In this document: piece after piece, positions 13,701 to 26,353 of the stretch
How the letters are laid out: each line of letters opens with the position of its first letter
How positions within the stretch are numbered: the first letter of the stretch is position 1
NCBI GenBank assembly: GCA_950106755.1
Contig: OX467088.1
Span: 19,142,001-19,206,000, forward strand
DNA: 64,000 bases
DNA from: Climacium dendroides
Taxonomy: Eukaryota; Streptophyta; Bryopsida; Hypnales; Climaciaceae
Direction: 5' to 3'
The notes under the pieces: generated by a model
The model's input: the letters and a program-made list of their open reading frames with translations, nothing else
What the model was told of the DNA's origin: nothing
Databases searched by the model: none
Made by a program: the position numbers and the translations under genes

Positions 13701-14161
13701 ACTTATGATTGTCCATCATTGCAATAGTGATTTATGCATCATAAACATTTGTGATTGCCATTGAAGTAGCCACCAATACATCTAAAATAGACCTCCAATT
13801 TACTCTCTTTTATGGCAACCATTGGAAGCCAAAGGGACCACTCTAGATTTCAAAGGTGACAAAATTTACATTCTAAATTGCCAAGATTAAAATTCAGAAA
13901 AGAATTTGTAAATCAAAAAAACTTCTCTAGCAAAAAGTTGAAGCAAACAAAAGTAGGTGCAATTTTTGAAAGATAGACGTAGTGCATTTTAAAGTCAACC
14001 TCTCCATCCCCCTTGAAAGCCCTATCCATCTTTGATAATCAACAAGCTTAGTTTTTAAAATGGCCACCAGCAATGGTGGAAAAATTGCCACAACTAGTAG
14101 TTTTTTCCACCTCATTTGACTTTTATGATGCATTTTTAGATGGCGCAAAATGAGCAATGGC
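10761..14161. other. AT-rich intergenic DNA, no gene recognised
   Basis: Only short ORFs occur (largest 81 aa), with no recognised domain and no convincing splice-linked exons. A lone CACTAC end at 10889 has no partner end nearby. Confidence 0.45.
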
Positions 14162-14974
14162 CACTAGAAGAAAATGACCGGTTTTGCAATTACAAAGAGC
14201 AACTATTTTTTGGGTTGCATCAAACATTTGCGACCGGTGCTCATTTGTGAACTTTTTTGCAACTTGTCAATAACTTCATTGCAACTTGTTTATGATTGTA
14301 GATTTCAAAATCTATAAAAAATAGAAATCTATAAAGTATAGAAATCTTAAAACTCTATTAACAAAATTCATTACATAAAGATACAAGTATATATAAGTCT
14401 TTTATGTCCAACCTAATGGTACTCTTGACAATTGATATGGGACCATGTGTATGGGACAATTGATACAAGACAATTGTAAAATGATTTGGAAACAACTAGG
14501 GAAAAGCTACTAAACAACTATAAAACAACTAAGAAACAACTCAGAAATGATTGTAAATCAACTAAAAAATGACTATTGTCATTTTACAATTGCAGTTGTT
14601 TTCTAGTCATTTCCTAGTCATTTTTTGTAATTTCAAATCGATATGGTGGACATCATAGAGTGTGTACTAATCCACATCAACAACTGTAATGAATATTGGA
14701 TGTAGAATAATTCACATTCATTTTAAAATTGAACTTTATTACAATTTTATAATCCTATACTTCATTCTACAATTACTTTGCAACTAAAACAATGTATCCA
14801 CTTCATTCTACAACTACTTTGCAACTAATACATTATACTAATGATATAAAGCAATGATGTCAACACAATGATGTAAAAATTTGGTGCAAATAGAAAGAGC
14901 TATAATTGTAAGATAGTTGTATAGGACACTTAGTCGCACTTTAGTTGCTTGTGGCAAACACATTTTTTTTAGTG
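14162..14974. mobile_element. CACTA-type non-autonomous element with GGC target-site duplication
   Basis: The element opens CACTAGAAGAAAATG and closes with the complement of CACTAAAAAAAATGTG. Direct 3-bp duplications GGC lie at 14159-14161 and 14975-14977. A 3-bp duplication with CACTA ends is diagnostic of the CACTA (CMC) superfamily. The 813-bp body has inverted stretches (tgacaattgtaaaatga facing tcattttacaattg) and no coding sequence. Confidence 0.8.
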
Positions 14975-15972
14975 GGCCAAAATGAATGTACACTCTTTAC
15001 TATAAGAAAGTCATTGTTTGGCACAAGTTAAAGGTGTACAAACAAATGAAACAAATGAAATCATCTTTAGGTAGGGAATTTTGGGGGCCATTTTAAATTC
15101 TTATTTAAAAAATACAAGTATTAGAGGATTACTCATTTTTTTTTATTGGATTAAGTATCACACACAATGATTCTCTAGTACAACCATGTTTGTTGGCAAC
15201 CCACAACATTTTATAGGAACCTCAATGAATATTCGTTGAGTTGATTGCACATTCTTTTCTATTTGGAGGGAGAAAATGATTAATTAGATAATAGAAATAT
15301 TTGAGTAGGTGTGGTATGTTTGATGATGTTTTTTTTATAAAGTAAATATGAAGTCCAACTTACTCTAAATCATCCTATAATGCTATAATTCTATAATCAG
15401 AAAGGTTGAGTGAATTGGCAATACACTAGTCATTTTAGGATAATTTCTTGTGAAATGAAGAAGTTTTTTATTTGAAATCCAAATGATGAAAAGTTAGAAA
15501 CAAAAATTTGGAATATGTGGGAAAAATTTCAAGAACTTTGACTTCATATATTCCAAGATAATAGGGCTTGAAGTTAAAAATATTTTTTTTTTCTTAAAAC
15601 TACCTAGATATAGCTAACAAAGTTTGACTCCTCTCAAAATGTGATTTGAGAACTAAATTTTTTTTGGAACAATTGTATGTCATATTTTATTAATTTCATA
15701 CATGCTAAATTTAAGAAATCAACGAAGATTTTAGCAAAAGATGTCCAAATTGCCCTAGTTGCAAAATAAAATTTAGATTAGCATAACTTTTGATTTAACC
15801 TCTTGATCAGGAAAAAATTATATTCCCACTACAGGAGAACATGTTTGCACCTTGTGTCAAAATTTTGTGAACATTCGACCAAAATAGATTTTACAAGAAT
15901 CTATCCAAATTTTCAATAGACGATTGTTGTTTAGGATTAAAGTATCAATTGGTGATGGGATATAACCATTAT
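14975..15972. other. AT-rich spacer between two CACTA-type MITEs
   Basis: No gene, tandem repeat or paired inverted repeat was seen. A single cactacaggag at 15834 looks like a CACTA-type end but has no partner. Confidence 0.4.
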
Positions 15973-16362
15973 CACTACAAAAAATGAGGGTATAAATGAC
16001 TTGTTTACAATGACTACAAAGCAATCATTTTGTAGTCATTGTTGTATTACAGTCATTCATCACAAAGTTTAAACCGTACTATTTGGCAACAATTATCATG
16101 CGTTTATCGTTGTTTTATGGGTTCACTCGTTAATCGCATTGTTATCGCATCATTACGGTGCATTGCTTCGCATCATTATCACATCGTTACAATGCATTAC
16201 TTGTAATTGCATCGTAACGATGTGAAGCAATGCACCATAATGATGCAATAACAATGCCATTAATGTGCGAACCTATGAAAGAACGATAACCGCACGATAA
16301 CTGTTGCCAAACCGTACAGTCTAAACTTTGTGATGTTGAGAACAATTGTTTTTTTTGTAGTG
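15973..16362. mobile_element. foldback CACTA-like MITE, 390 bp
   Basis: The ends are CACTACAAAAAA and its complement TTTTTTTTGTAGTG. The body folds back: cacaaagtttaaaccgta near the left end faces the matching complement near the right end, and the gcattgcttc / gaagcaatgc pair lies close to the centre. Flanking trinucleotides are TAT and TAC, so a target duplication is degenerate at best. Non-coding. Confidence 0.72.
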
Positions 16363-16727
16363 TACAAAAAACAAACCACAATTTGAAGCACTTTAAGGTA
16401 GGATCATTCAAAACTAAGCAATGAAGTTCACAAAAGCATGCTCTTAAAAAATCCTAACAAAAAAAATAGACATCTTATTGCACATGATGTTTAATATGAA
16501 GACACTAAAATTAGGGCATAGTTTTTGAAAATCTACCTATTTAACTTTAACCTCCTATAGGTTTTTCATATTATATATAAAATTCTAATGTAGTTTTTGG
16601 ACTTCATCCTACTTCAATTGCAAATTTGTCTTGAATTCATGTGATTAAAAAAAAAAAGTTCTTCGACTAACAATAATGGTTGGTCGACAAATCTCAAGAC
16701 AAATTTGTTTGGTTTTAGGTGATATAA

Positions 16728-17040
16728 CTAAAACCATGAATGGATTCAACCTATTGTCATGAATGAATCCATCCTATTCCTAGGAATGGATTGAACCCAT
16801 CACCAAGAATGAATCCAATCATCCAACCCATTGCCGTGAATGGATTGAAACCCATCACCGTGAATGAATCCAATCATCCAATCCATCACCATGAATAAAC
16901 CCATCCTATCTCCAGGAATGAATTCGAAGAATGGATCCAGCCCATCATCACAAATGGATCCAACCCATCACCGTGAATGGATCGAACCCATCACTACAAA
17001 TGGATCCAACCCATCACCATGAATGCATCGAACCTACCAC
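16728..17040. repeat. minisatellite, degenerate 23-25 bp unit
   Basis: About twelve units vary around atggatccaacccatcaccgtga. Some units have ccaggaatga or tcatcc replacements. No frame stays open across the array. Confidence 0.8.
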
Positions 17041-17762
17041 CAAGGTCGTCGGCCATATACGATTCCAGTACAGTGCATTTTATTTTTTTCTTGATTTCTA
17101 AAGAAGCCCCGAAAGTCCTCTCATCATTCCCAAAGCCTTCAGTTCCACTTCGAATCCTCTGCGGGCGTTAACTTATTTGCAGACAGGTGAGTGTGCCAGA
17201 AAAAAAAAAGAGAGAGACTGAGACGGAAACAGTACGTGCCGTAGGAAATCAGATGGTGTCCGTCATCATAGATCATCAACAATAATAGGTTATGGTCTTC
17301 ATTGTACTGGGCAAGTGTACAGTAGACAGCAGCACCGTCCGCGCCACAGCTGATCGAAGGAACGGCTGCGTTATGAAGCTTACAACCGGTACGCTTGACC
17401 GAGCTCGGGAGGTAGATTCCGTCTTCTTCGCCTCCGAAGCTGCTTCCGCCGTGGATCGGGGGTGAGTAGCCTTCCGATCCAGTGCACAATCATGGAGCAA
17501 GCCGGTGACCCAACCCAAATGCTTGGCCCAGAATTGAAGTGAAGTGAACTGAGCGAACTGAACAATTGCTGCGGGGAGATTTGCAGTGAGTGGGCGGCCA
17601 CTGCGGGAGTGCCAGGATTCATGATCAAAATGAAGCCCCAATCATGGTCGTGGCCTTCAATCATCGGACAAATGGGCAATTTAATACTCGCCCGGGGATC
17701 ATACATGGAAACAGAGGAACTGACGGCTTTGACGCACGTGGCGCAAGGATCAACGTAATGGT
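17041..17762. other. GC-richer island, possible gene remnant on the minus strand
   Basis: Base composition is clearly richer than its surroundings. Minus-strand ORFs at 17489-17139 and 17784-17380 overlap in different frames and carry non-repetitive protein-like stretches (for example HNAAVPSISCGADGAAVYC and MYDPRASIKLPICPMIEG). I do not recognise the family. No start, splice set or domain could be assembled, so a decayed gene fragment or transposon-captured exon is more likely than an active gene. Confidence 0.25.
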
Positions 17763-18243
17763 GCAAATGCCCGCCTTGGCACAAGAGTGGAAAGCTTCAA
17801 CCCTAAAACAAGTAGCAAATGCCCGCCTTGGCACAAGAGCGGAACGCCCTGCCAAGCTTCAACCCTAAAACAAATAGCAAAATAATGCCTGTGAATAAGA
17901 GTTGAAAGCCTTGCACTTTAACCCTAAAACAAATAGCAAATGCCTTTGTACAAGAGTTGAAAGCCTTGCCAAGCTTTAACCCTAAAACAAATACAGGTAG
18001 AACCTCTCTTGCTACCTATCCTCTTTGTACATAACTTGCAGTAATGAAGTTTGTAGGTGGGTTTAATTTGAAGGATATTCTCTGAAAATTAGCGTTGGAA
18101 GTTGACATTTGTTAAGTCGGCCATTCATTACACTTCTCTTAGTGCACACTCCCAACACCATGCACTACGAGAGGTTCTACATGTAGCAAATGCCTTTGCA
18201 CAAGAGTGGAAAGCCTTGCCAAGCTTTAACCCCAAAACAAAAT
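17763..18243. repeat. tandem repeat of 52-60 bp, four units plus a displaced fifth
   Basis: Units start near 17763, 17815, 17876 and 17936, with a further copy at 18186-18240. The core is caagagtggaaagccttgcc followed by aagctttaaccctaaaacaa. The displaced copy is separated by about 190 bp of unrelated sequence. Confidence 0.75.
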
Positions 18244-18599
18244 TTAATCGCACATTCCTTTGCAAGAAAAGTTTAAACCGCGACAACCAATGAAGAATGA
18301 CGTATGTGTTCATGCAACCTAAATAAAAAATAGGGTCCCTATGAAGCCTCTATACATAGTCTCCATACAAACCTACTCACAAAGGACATGTTCTAGCAAA
18401 TGAATGACAAAGAATCTCTCCATGTAGGACAAAAATGCAACTATTCATCCTACAAATTTTGTGTGAAAAGGGGAATGTCTTCTATGATATTTTGTCTTCC
18501 AATGAGTGCTTTTGCAATTTTTTTTCAGCCAACAATTCTCACGGTACGAAACAAATGATTTCCACGGCGATTGTCTTGTCATTTAAGAGTTTAAAAAAA

Positions 18600-18640
18600 C
18601 CACGAGTTTCGAATGTGGACACTTATTAGGGGACGGAGGG
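18600..18640. mobile_element. probable truncated Stowaway (Tc1/mariner) MITE end
   Basis: The string tggacacttattaggggacggagggag resembles the right end of widespread plant Stowaway MITEs (written here only as an end motif; the terminus is ggacggagggag). No matching ctccctccgtcc end was found upstream, so only one terminus survives. Confidence 0.45.
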
Positions 18641-21600
18641 AGTGAATCATAATAGTACCATACAAGTGTAGTGAGTCTCTCTCTCTTTTTTTTTTCCTCC
18701 TCGAGAAACACATGGAGAATTTCCATTGATAGGGAAGTGGAATCTGGCTCTTTTCAGGGGAGAGAGGAGTGTGAACCTGGAAAATAGAGGCTGGTGAGGC
18801 AGTTAGTATCGTACGAAAAGGAAAGGCCTGAACTGAAGGCAAAAAAAAAATGAATGGTGAAAGGCTACTCAATGACCGCCCTGACAGAAACCCCCTTTTG
18901 GTGGGTGCTAAAATTTCCACCTGGATGCACCAATAACTTTACCTTATTGTCCCATGCTACAATTCATTTGAGTGCTTCTGTCCACATTGCAGATTTTAAG
19001 AATAACAAAAGAATATAAAAATAATAGAGAGAGAAGAAGTTGTGAAATGCTTCTTCTTTTATTAAAAAAGAAAAGAAAAAAGTGTCTTGAATAAATCAAA
19101 AGTTATCATAAAAGAATGGAAATGAATTTTTTTATTATGGGAACATGAATTATGTGGATGGGATGACCCCATTGTGGGTTGAAGATGGGTGTTTGAATTT
19201 TTTTTATAAATTTCATTCCCACAAATAGACAAATGTAAGAGAAGGCAATTGGAATAGAGATTTGTTTTCTTTTGACAAAGTATGTTTTAATTTTGTTACG
19301 GATTTTTGGAAAGTGCGCAACTAGAATGGTCAAAAGTGTCTATAGACTTGTTTTTGTTCTTACCAAGGTTTTAGTGCTTGGATTTAGTGTGATATTTTTT
19401 TGTTTGTTTTGAAGAATGGAATAAAAATGTACTTGTTGAAAAAAAAATTTAAAGTGTATTGTAAAGTTTACAAAAACTTTGTCCATGACGGTTCAAATTC
19501 TTCTCAGCTAGAGTGGTAACAATATTTTGTGAACTCATTACAATATAATGGCCCTAAAAGGTTAAATTAGGTCATTTTGTGTAATAGCCTCAACAAGTAG
19601 AAGGTCCTATTGGATGTGGTCACTATCTTCTGAAAAACACCAATCACAAGTTGTCAAGAAGCTAGGCGTTGGCGAGGAGAGGAACAAAATGAGAATGAGG
19701 GACTCACTTAGGCAAATCTATCTTCTATTTGTATGAATGTGGATACAATTTTTTATATATGTATATATATGCAAATATGTAGGGATACTTATATTTGTAG
19801 AAATATGGGCATGCATACATACAAATACAAATGTAGATACAATTGTTAATTCACATGGTGATTATCCCATATCTTTTGGTGACCATGTGAATTGACACTA
19901 GTATTTGAAACCTTTAACTCCTTTGAAGAATAAAAATAAAAAATTAAACGAAGGTACTTGACTTCAACTTTATTGATTGAGGCTTTAGCACTATCCACCC
20001 AAATACTCAAGTTCCTATTGAATCTATGTATTAAAAATTGGCAAATACTTATGAAGCTTCTAAAAATTAACATTCTCCAAAAAATGTTCTACTAATCAAA
20101 TATTATTCATTGTTTAGAATTTACAACAGTAGAATGCTATTTTTGATTAGTATTGGAGCCACATATAAAAACTAGATTTTGAGGGCATTGTTTGTGTGCA
20201 AACAAAGTCTATGAAGTGGGGCAAGATGTTTTTTTCAAGACTACAAACCTATACTTCTCATAGTGTGACTTTGGGGGCTTTCAAGCCCCATGACTCAATT
20301 TTTTTTGCAAAGAAGAATTAAAGAATTTGGATTTGAATAGAGACTCAAGTTAGAAAGAAGTATGCAAATTTTTAAAGCAAGACAATATTGTGCTTCCACT
20401 ATTTGTGTTGGAACCTCAAAAAGAAAAGCACATGACATTTTGTTTAATTGTTGTTTTTTCATAAGAATTAGATTATATAGAAGTTCATCCATTTTCCTAA
20501 TTTTAAAGAATATGTGAAGAAAAAAATCCAAAATTTGATACTTCATTATAGACCAAATTTTTCAAAAACTATTTTAGCTTGGAAGGAGCTATGATAGAGA
20601 TTAGCAATCTTGTTATTGTTGTCATTTTATGCATATGATTTCAAGAAAGGTTGCCTTCCAATCCAAAAAAGTTCTATATTTATACTATGAAAACAAATAG
20701 ATTATTAGTTCTAGGCTTTATGGGAGGATGCTTTGCACAAGCAGAAGCTACATGTAAAGAAGCTCGAGTAGACACCTCACTTGTAAGATATGCTACTACT
20801 ACAAGGATAGAACCACTTGTAGTCTAGCTACTCGTTGTTTTGTCATATACATCAAGATCTCCTACACTATTGGGGTGATAAGGGCGTGTTTTGGATTGTT
20901 GGAAAGCCCTTGGCAAGGGCGTATGCACATAACAAGTAGCTATAGATATACCAACTAACAAGACTAGAGATATTTAATTTTGGTTTTTGTGTGAATTAAT
21001 TTTTTTTAAACTAGCTATAAAATGAATTGCAATTATAGTGTATTTAGTATTGTTAAGAAAATCCTCGGCAAAGGTAGATTCAAAGCAAGTTTTGTAGTGT
21101 TCTAATTGATGGAACAAAAAATATTGGATTCCAAAGTTTTCATTAGCAATAGAAATTTAATAATGGATTGCAAAGAATAATCAAGACTTCAAGCCTAGAG
21201 GTCAATGGGTTAGACAATGCTTCAGTGGTTAAAAAGATTGTGCCAATATTTTTACTATCACTTTTACCTATTTAAAAAAATGAATAATTCAATTTTCTTA
21301 GAATCCATCATCAAGTTTTAACTCTTTAGGTTTATACTCGATGCACATTCTAGTTTTAATTTGGACATGGGTAGAGAAAAAAAATACCAATAAGGATGAA
21401 TTTTAATAAATATAATGGACCTGATTTGCCATCATCAATCAATAATGATTGATTTCCACCCTCTCATCCATTGTAAAAGAAGAGGGGTTTTGAACATTGG
21501 TGGATCTTTAGCCATTTTGTGTAATGCTTAATAAGCTGCTAATTGTTAGGATAACTAGAAATTTTTAAAATTGTCTAAACTTGCTTTGCATAAGACAAAT

Positions 21601-22699
21601 TCTGTCTAAATTGGTTTCAGAACTGGGAACTTGACCATTGTACATCTTGATGTTGTTTCAAACATTTAAATGTTGTTTTAGACATCTGGATCATGAACTA
21701 CACCAAATCAATATGGAAATCAAATTGATTTTGTTTTTCCTACAATAGTATAAAATCAAAATAATATAGTTTTGGAGCCATCAATTAGAACATTAATTGT
21801 TGATTGGATGTGAACTAATATAGGTTGTGTTTTATTTGTTGGTTGGATTCAAGAATTGGATATACAAAGTTACAAACTATGTAGTTCCAGTTGGTTGTTA
21901 GGCTTTAGTACATATAGACTACAATTTTTGATTACTTATACAATTTAGTTGAATAGTGTCCAAACTGAGCATATGCACTTGACTAATGCACCAACTTTTG
22001 GCAAAATGACTTCATCACAATGTCCCTCATGCAATTAGGTTTACAAAGGAGTTCATGTTGCAATATTATTGGTTTTGTTTTTATATTATTTGCTCTTTGT
22101 GAAAACAATAACAAGTTGGTGGTGGATTGTAGACCCTTTGCATATGATAGCTAACTTCATCACTTGATGCTAGGTGTCATGGGTGGAGGTGAGGTCCACT
22201 ATTTCCTAGAGAGTTTTTGACACTACACTCTCATGTTTTATTTTACATGTTTAAATACTTCTATTGAAGATGATCATGTGCTTTTTACAAACTTTGAATG
22301 ATTTTATTCTTATCTTGGATTTATATTAGACACACTAGTATTTTTTGCAAGCAATGAGTTGTGTATGTAGCAAAGCTTGTGTATTAGCAAAAAACTTGCA
22401 TATATATTTTATTTTAAATCAACTTTTGCATTAGTAAAAGCTCAAAGATGATATGTATATAAGTTAGGACTAGATCTATTATAATCTAAGCTTTATCCCC
22501 CAAATGAATAGGCAAAATGAGATAAGTACGTGTTCTAAGGATGTTCCAAAAAAATCTTTTTTAAATTCATTTGGCATACTATTTTCATATGCCATTCAAT
22601 TTATTTTTAAATATATTACAAAAATTGATGTTACATTTGATATTAAACATTGGTGCTACATATAATTGAAAGAATTTTTAAAATGGATATGAAAAGTGA
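18641..22699. other. AT-rich intergenic DNA, no gene recognised
   Basis: I saw no ORF above about 110 aa, no recognisable domain and no clear repeat pair. Most short ORFs are AT-driven. Confidence 0.4.
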
Positions 22700-22965
22700 T
22701 TTATGAAGGGATTGGCCATCACTATTGTGGTAATTATAGATGACATACTAATGGTAATGGCAACAATATATAACACACTAGTCAATTCTTGAATTTAAAG
22801 ATGATAACCTTTAATTTAACGTATAGTTTTGGATGTAATTTAGGTTGAAAGAGGATGGGGATGCTTTTAATTGAAGTTTTATTTACATCACTAAAGATGC
22901 CAAGGATCAATGAAACTATCAAAATGAAGAATGCACTAAGATTGTAGTATTTTTTTTACTTCAGT
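22700..22965 (+). pseudogene. decayed Copia-type reverse transcriptase fragment (tentative)
   Basis: At 22728-22760 one frame reads VIIDDILMV, like the Copia catalytic block YVDDLIL. About 60 bp on, another frame reads EFKDD, then FRLKEDGDAF (with stops), then NYQNEECTKIVV. This parallels the Copia order FEMKDLG, LGMQF, LNEDG, KFGMEDC. Stops and at least one frame shift break it. About 600 bp upstream, a WWWIVD string recalls the Copia protease motif. The order of blocks is the main support; each block alone is weak. Confidence 0.35.
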
Positions 22966-24197
22966 ATCTTAGTAATATGGTTGAATCCATTCACAATTAG
23001 AAAATTTTCAAAGCTACCCAAGCTACCATGGTTGAGAACTGTTCTGTAAGGTAACTACACCTAAAAACAATTCTTTCCTAAAATTAACATCTACAAATTC
23101 TTGCCTAAAATGTACTCCCACTATTCATGAGACTTTAGAATTTGTTTTAGAAACACTTATTTTTTATTAACAGTTTGAAAATTCATAGTTTGTTCATACT
23201 ATGTCCAAAAAAATCAAGAAATTTTATTACTAATCCATTTTTATAGTAATTTTTTTGGGGAGTTGTTTTTAAAACTTCTATTAAAGCATTTTGAGAGAAT
23301 CTAGAATCTCCTTTTGACTACTACAAGACTCCACAAAGCCTTTTTCAAATATAATAATGGAACCATGTTGAATTGCTTATTTTGTTGGTTAAATGTACTT
23401 ACCTTAACAAATTTGAAGTTTTAGCATATTGATCAATACGAGAGCCTTTAGGCACATGGGCTAAATTTCTAACTCTAAGTATCTATTTAAGGTAAGTATC
23501 CCCCAAATCACACCTTTCCTAAAATCGTTGTCATCACTCTCATTAGATGTTTTTCAGAGACATTGGAGGGGCGTTTTAAGCTTGTTCTCTATGTTGTAAA
23601 CCAACCAATGTTAGCCAAAATAAAATATAATAAAAAAATTTAAAATTATTATTATTATATATATTTTTAAATAATTTTTAAAAATTATTATGTGATGTAG
23701 CAATTGCTTTGCCACATTAAACTATTGTTGTAACTGAGTTCCCACAATTTGGAAACTTAAGTGAACTTACAGCCTTTGGTTATAGATTAGCTGAATCTCG
23801 TCTAATGGCATACATCTCCAAAATCAATATGTACTCATGTTGAAAAAACAATTTCATAACCTCTACCAAAAAAAACTTTGACCCTCCATAACTTTTACAT
23901 ATTGTATTCAAATGTCAAGTTCTTTTGTGCATTAGAACCTCCTTTCCCTTGCCAACAAGCAAATCAATGAAAATTTGACTAGTCTATTAATAATAGTAAC
24001 TAGGTACAATTGCAAAAAGCAATGTTTTTATAGGGTATACACCTTCTACACAACAAAAGGATGAAGAATTCAAAGCAAAGAATTGAACATTGAACAAAAG
24101 TCCAATGTCAACACATTGTCGCGATGCAAAGCATTGAAAGTATATTATAGGAGACAACCCATTCTTGATCACTTGTCCATTCTAGCACTATAGGGGG
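22966..24197. other. AT-rich intergenic DNA, nothing recognised
   Basis: No gene or structured repeat was identified; the stretch around 23620-23700 is an almost pure A+T run. Confidence 0.4.
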
Positions 24198-24525
24198 GGT
24201 GTAATTTTGTATAGGGAGTGATTAACAATGATTAATTATGGCACAGTTCTGGATGCAATTGTGCTGCATTATGATTGGCTATACAATTTTCAATATTGCA
24301 ACCAACCCTTGGTGAATTTTACAACCAATCCTTGGTCAAAAATAGGATGGCATATATGTATGGAACAAAATCTTCATCTAAAAAATTCATTGTAATTATG
24401 TTTTGAGAAATAAAAATCTAAAAAATTATAGAAACTTTATAAATTCTATTCTTGCACATGGAAATTTTTTCTCATTGTTGAAACTTGCCTTGCAAATACG
24501 TATATCCACTTAACCCCTAAAGGAT
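24198..24525 (+). repeat. LTR-like dispersed repeat, copy 2
   Basis: This is the partner of the repeat at 325-655, with many substitutions and small indels, so the two are not recent duplicates. Solo LTR is the preferred reading, but it could be another dispersed non-coding repeat. Confidence 0.6.
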
Positions 24526-26353
24526 CATATTTTTCCCTCGGCGGATAATTTGGGTTTGTATAGGTTTCTATTGTCTCAATTTGTAGTGAATGTTTTTGAA
24601 ACTTTTTGAAGACATGCGATTTCACGAGAACTTTGTGGATATATAATTATTATTTCAATTGGTGCTTAGGAGAAAAAGTCATGACACAATAAGCCAAAAA
24701 TGTAGGTCCATAGGTAGCACAAAAAAATCAGAAAAAGTCAAAATAATGTCTTTTTAAAAACATTATTCTAAAATTTTATATCTTTGTCTACATTTGAAGC
24801 TTTGATTCATTCTATTTGGATTAGTGATGTGAAAGTTATAGACAATCTTAGTTTTTCAGGCAATCTAAGAAAAAATAACTTATAGGATTCATTTGTGAAT
24901 GCAATTTTTGTAGTTTTCCAAAAAAAATTGTTAGAGAGGGTTAGTTTTATTTTCTAAAACAATCTCACCGTTGGGATTATTGTGTTTCAATTCCATCTCA
25001 AAGCTATTAACCATTTAGTTTTTTCTTCAATCTTTAACCTATTTCTACTTAACAATTTTTTAATGAGTGAAAATTAAGTGTTTTTTTGTTGAATTTTTTT
25101 CCCTTGGATCCTCAACTCAACTATTCAACATAAGTACTAATCAACTTAGGAAATCAAGATCAATAGAACAAAAAAATTTAGCTCAAAAGATTCAAAGCCA
25201 AAAAGTCTAGTCAAGCAAGTTGCAAAAAAACTTGTTTTCTTCACTTTGGATGCAAATATCTTGCAATCTATGTAGTCAAATTTGATGAAAATTTTACCAC
25301 ATATTCTCAATCAAGTTAAATACAATACCCTATTGTTAGATTTTCTTAAAAGGTACCTCTAGGGTTTTCTTAGGTAAATGCAACAAAAGTGGCAGTTTTG
25401 AGTGATTTTTGACAAAAAAACACCCTTAGGACTTCAAGGGTCAAAAAAGGGACTTCTTTGGTTTTCTTAGGTGAATGCGACAGAAATGGCAGTTTTGAGT
25501 GATTTCTTTTTTTTTTTTTGGACAGAAAATAGGGGTTAGGGCGTTAGGGGTCAAGTGGTCAGAAATGGGTTGTCTCCCTTAGCAGAGTCAGGGCAGAAAT
25601 AAGGTAGCCAATTGTGGGCTGACCAAAACGGCCATGACAGACTCACTCTGAGGCTGTCATCAGAAGTTGCTGAGTTGGTAAGGAGGCAGTAGCTGTAAAT
25701 AATCCCTTGCCCTGTCTGGACACAAAGAAAAAAAAAATTAAATTTTCTGTTGCCCCCCAAAAAATTTATTAAAAAAAAAATTAAAAAATTAAAAAATTAA
25801 AAAATTCTTACTTGGAAATTCATTCATTCAATACCAGAATTCAGAAACTGGAACTAAGCTATTAACGTAACAGGTTTTGAAATGGCACAAGCTCTAAAAC
25901 CGCCCGCATCCTCAAAATCGCCCACTATGTGTTGCATTTTCATAGCTTTCAGCAATGTACAAAAATTGTACATTTTAGGAGGTGGGCGATTTCAGAGCCC
26001 TATGCCATTTCAACTTCAAAATTTCATAACTAATTCCACAAAGCTCCAAAAAGTATGAAACGACTTGGGTTAGATGCCAATTCCACTTTTCTTTCAAGAA
26101 AAATTTACTAAAAAATTATTTCAAGAAGCTTTGCATCCCCAAAATTCAGTTTCAACTCTTAGGTGACCTGTTCCTTTATAAGCTTAGTGAAGCTGCCCTT
26201 GGCAGAACTGACCCAATCCATCCCGCAATCCCACCAGCTTCTGCTGCACCACACGCGTTGACAAAAGTCTGACCAGGAACTTACTTACCCGGCGTCACAG
26301 GCCAGCTACTAACGGAGGGATCCAAGTAAAGTTTCTGGTAAAGTTTCTGGTAA
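24526..26353. other. intergenic DNA with simple repeats and a short direct duplication
   Basis: Contents are a two-copy direct repeat at 25363-25507 (ggttttcttagg...gcagttttgagtgattt, spacing about 97 bp), an (aaaaatt)n run near 25768-25806, and a block at 26020-26125. That block is the reverse complement of sequence downstream of both TBL genes (35880-35975 and 56385-56500). No gene was recognised. Confidence 0.5.

Noticed and set aside
10889..13990. Candidate CACTA-type element between CACTACAAGA at 10889 and gtagtg at 13979
   Set aside because: The supposed right end does not extend the inverted match beyond the core and no 3-bp duplication is present.
23590..23700. Possible origin or matrix-attachment site in an A+T run
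   Set aside because: A+T richness alone is common here and no specific motif supports the call.
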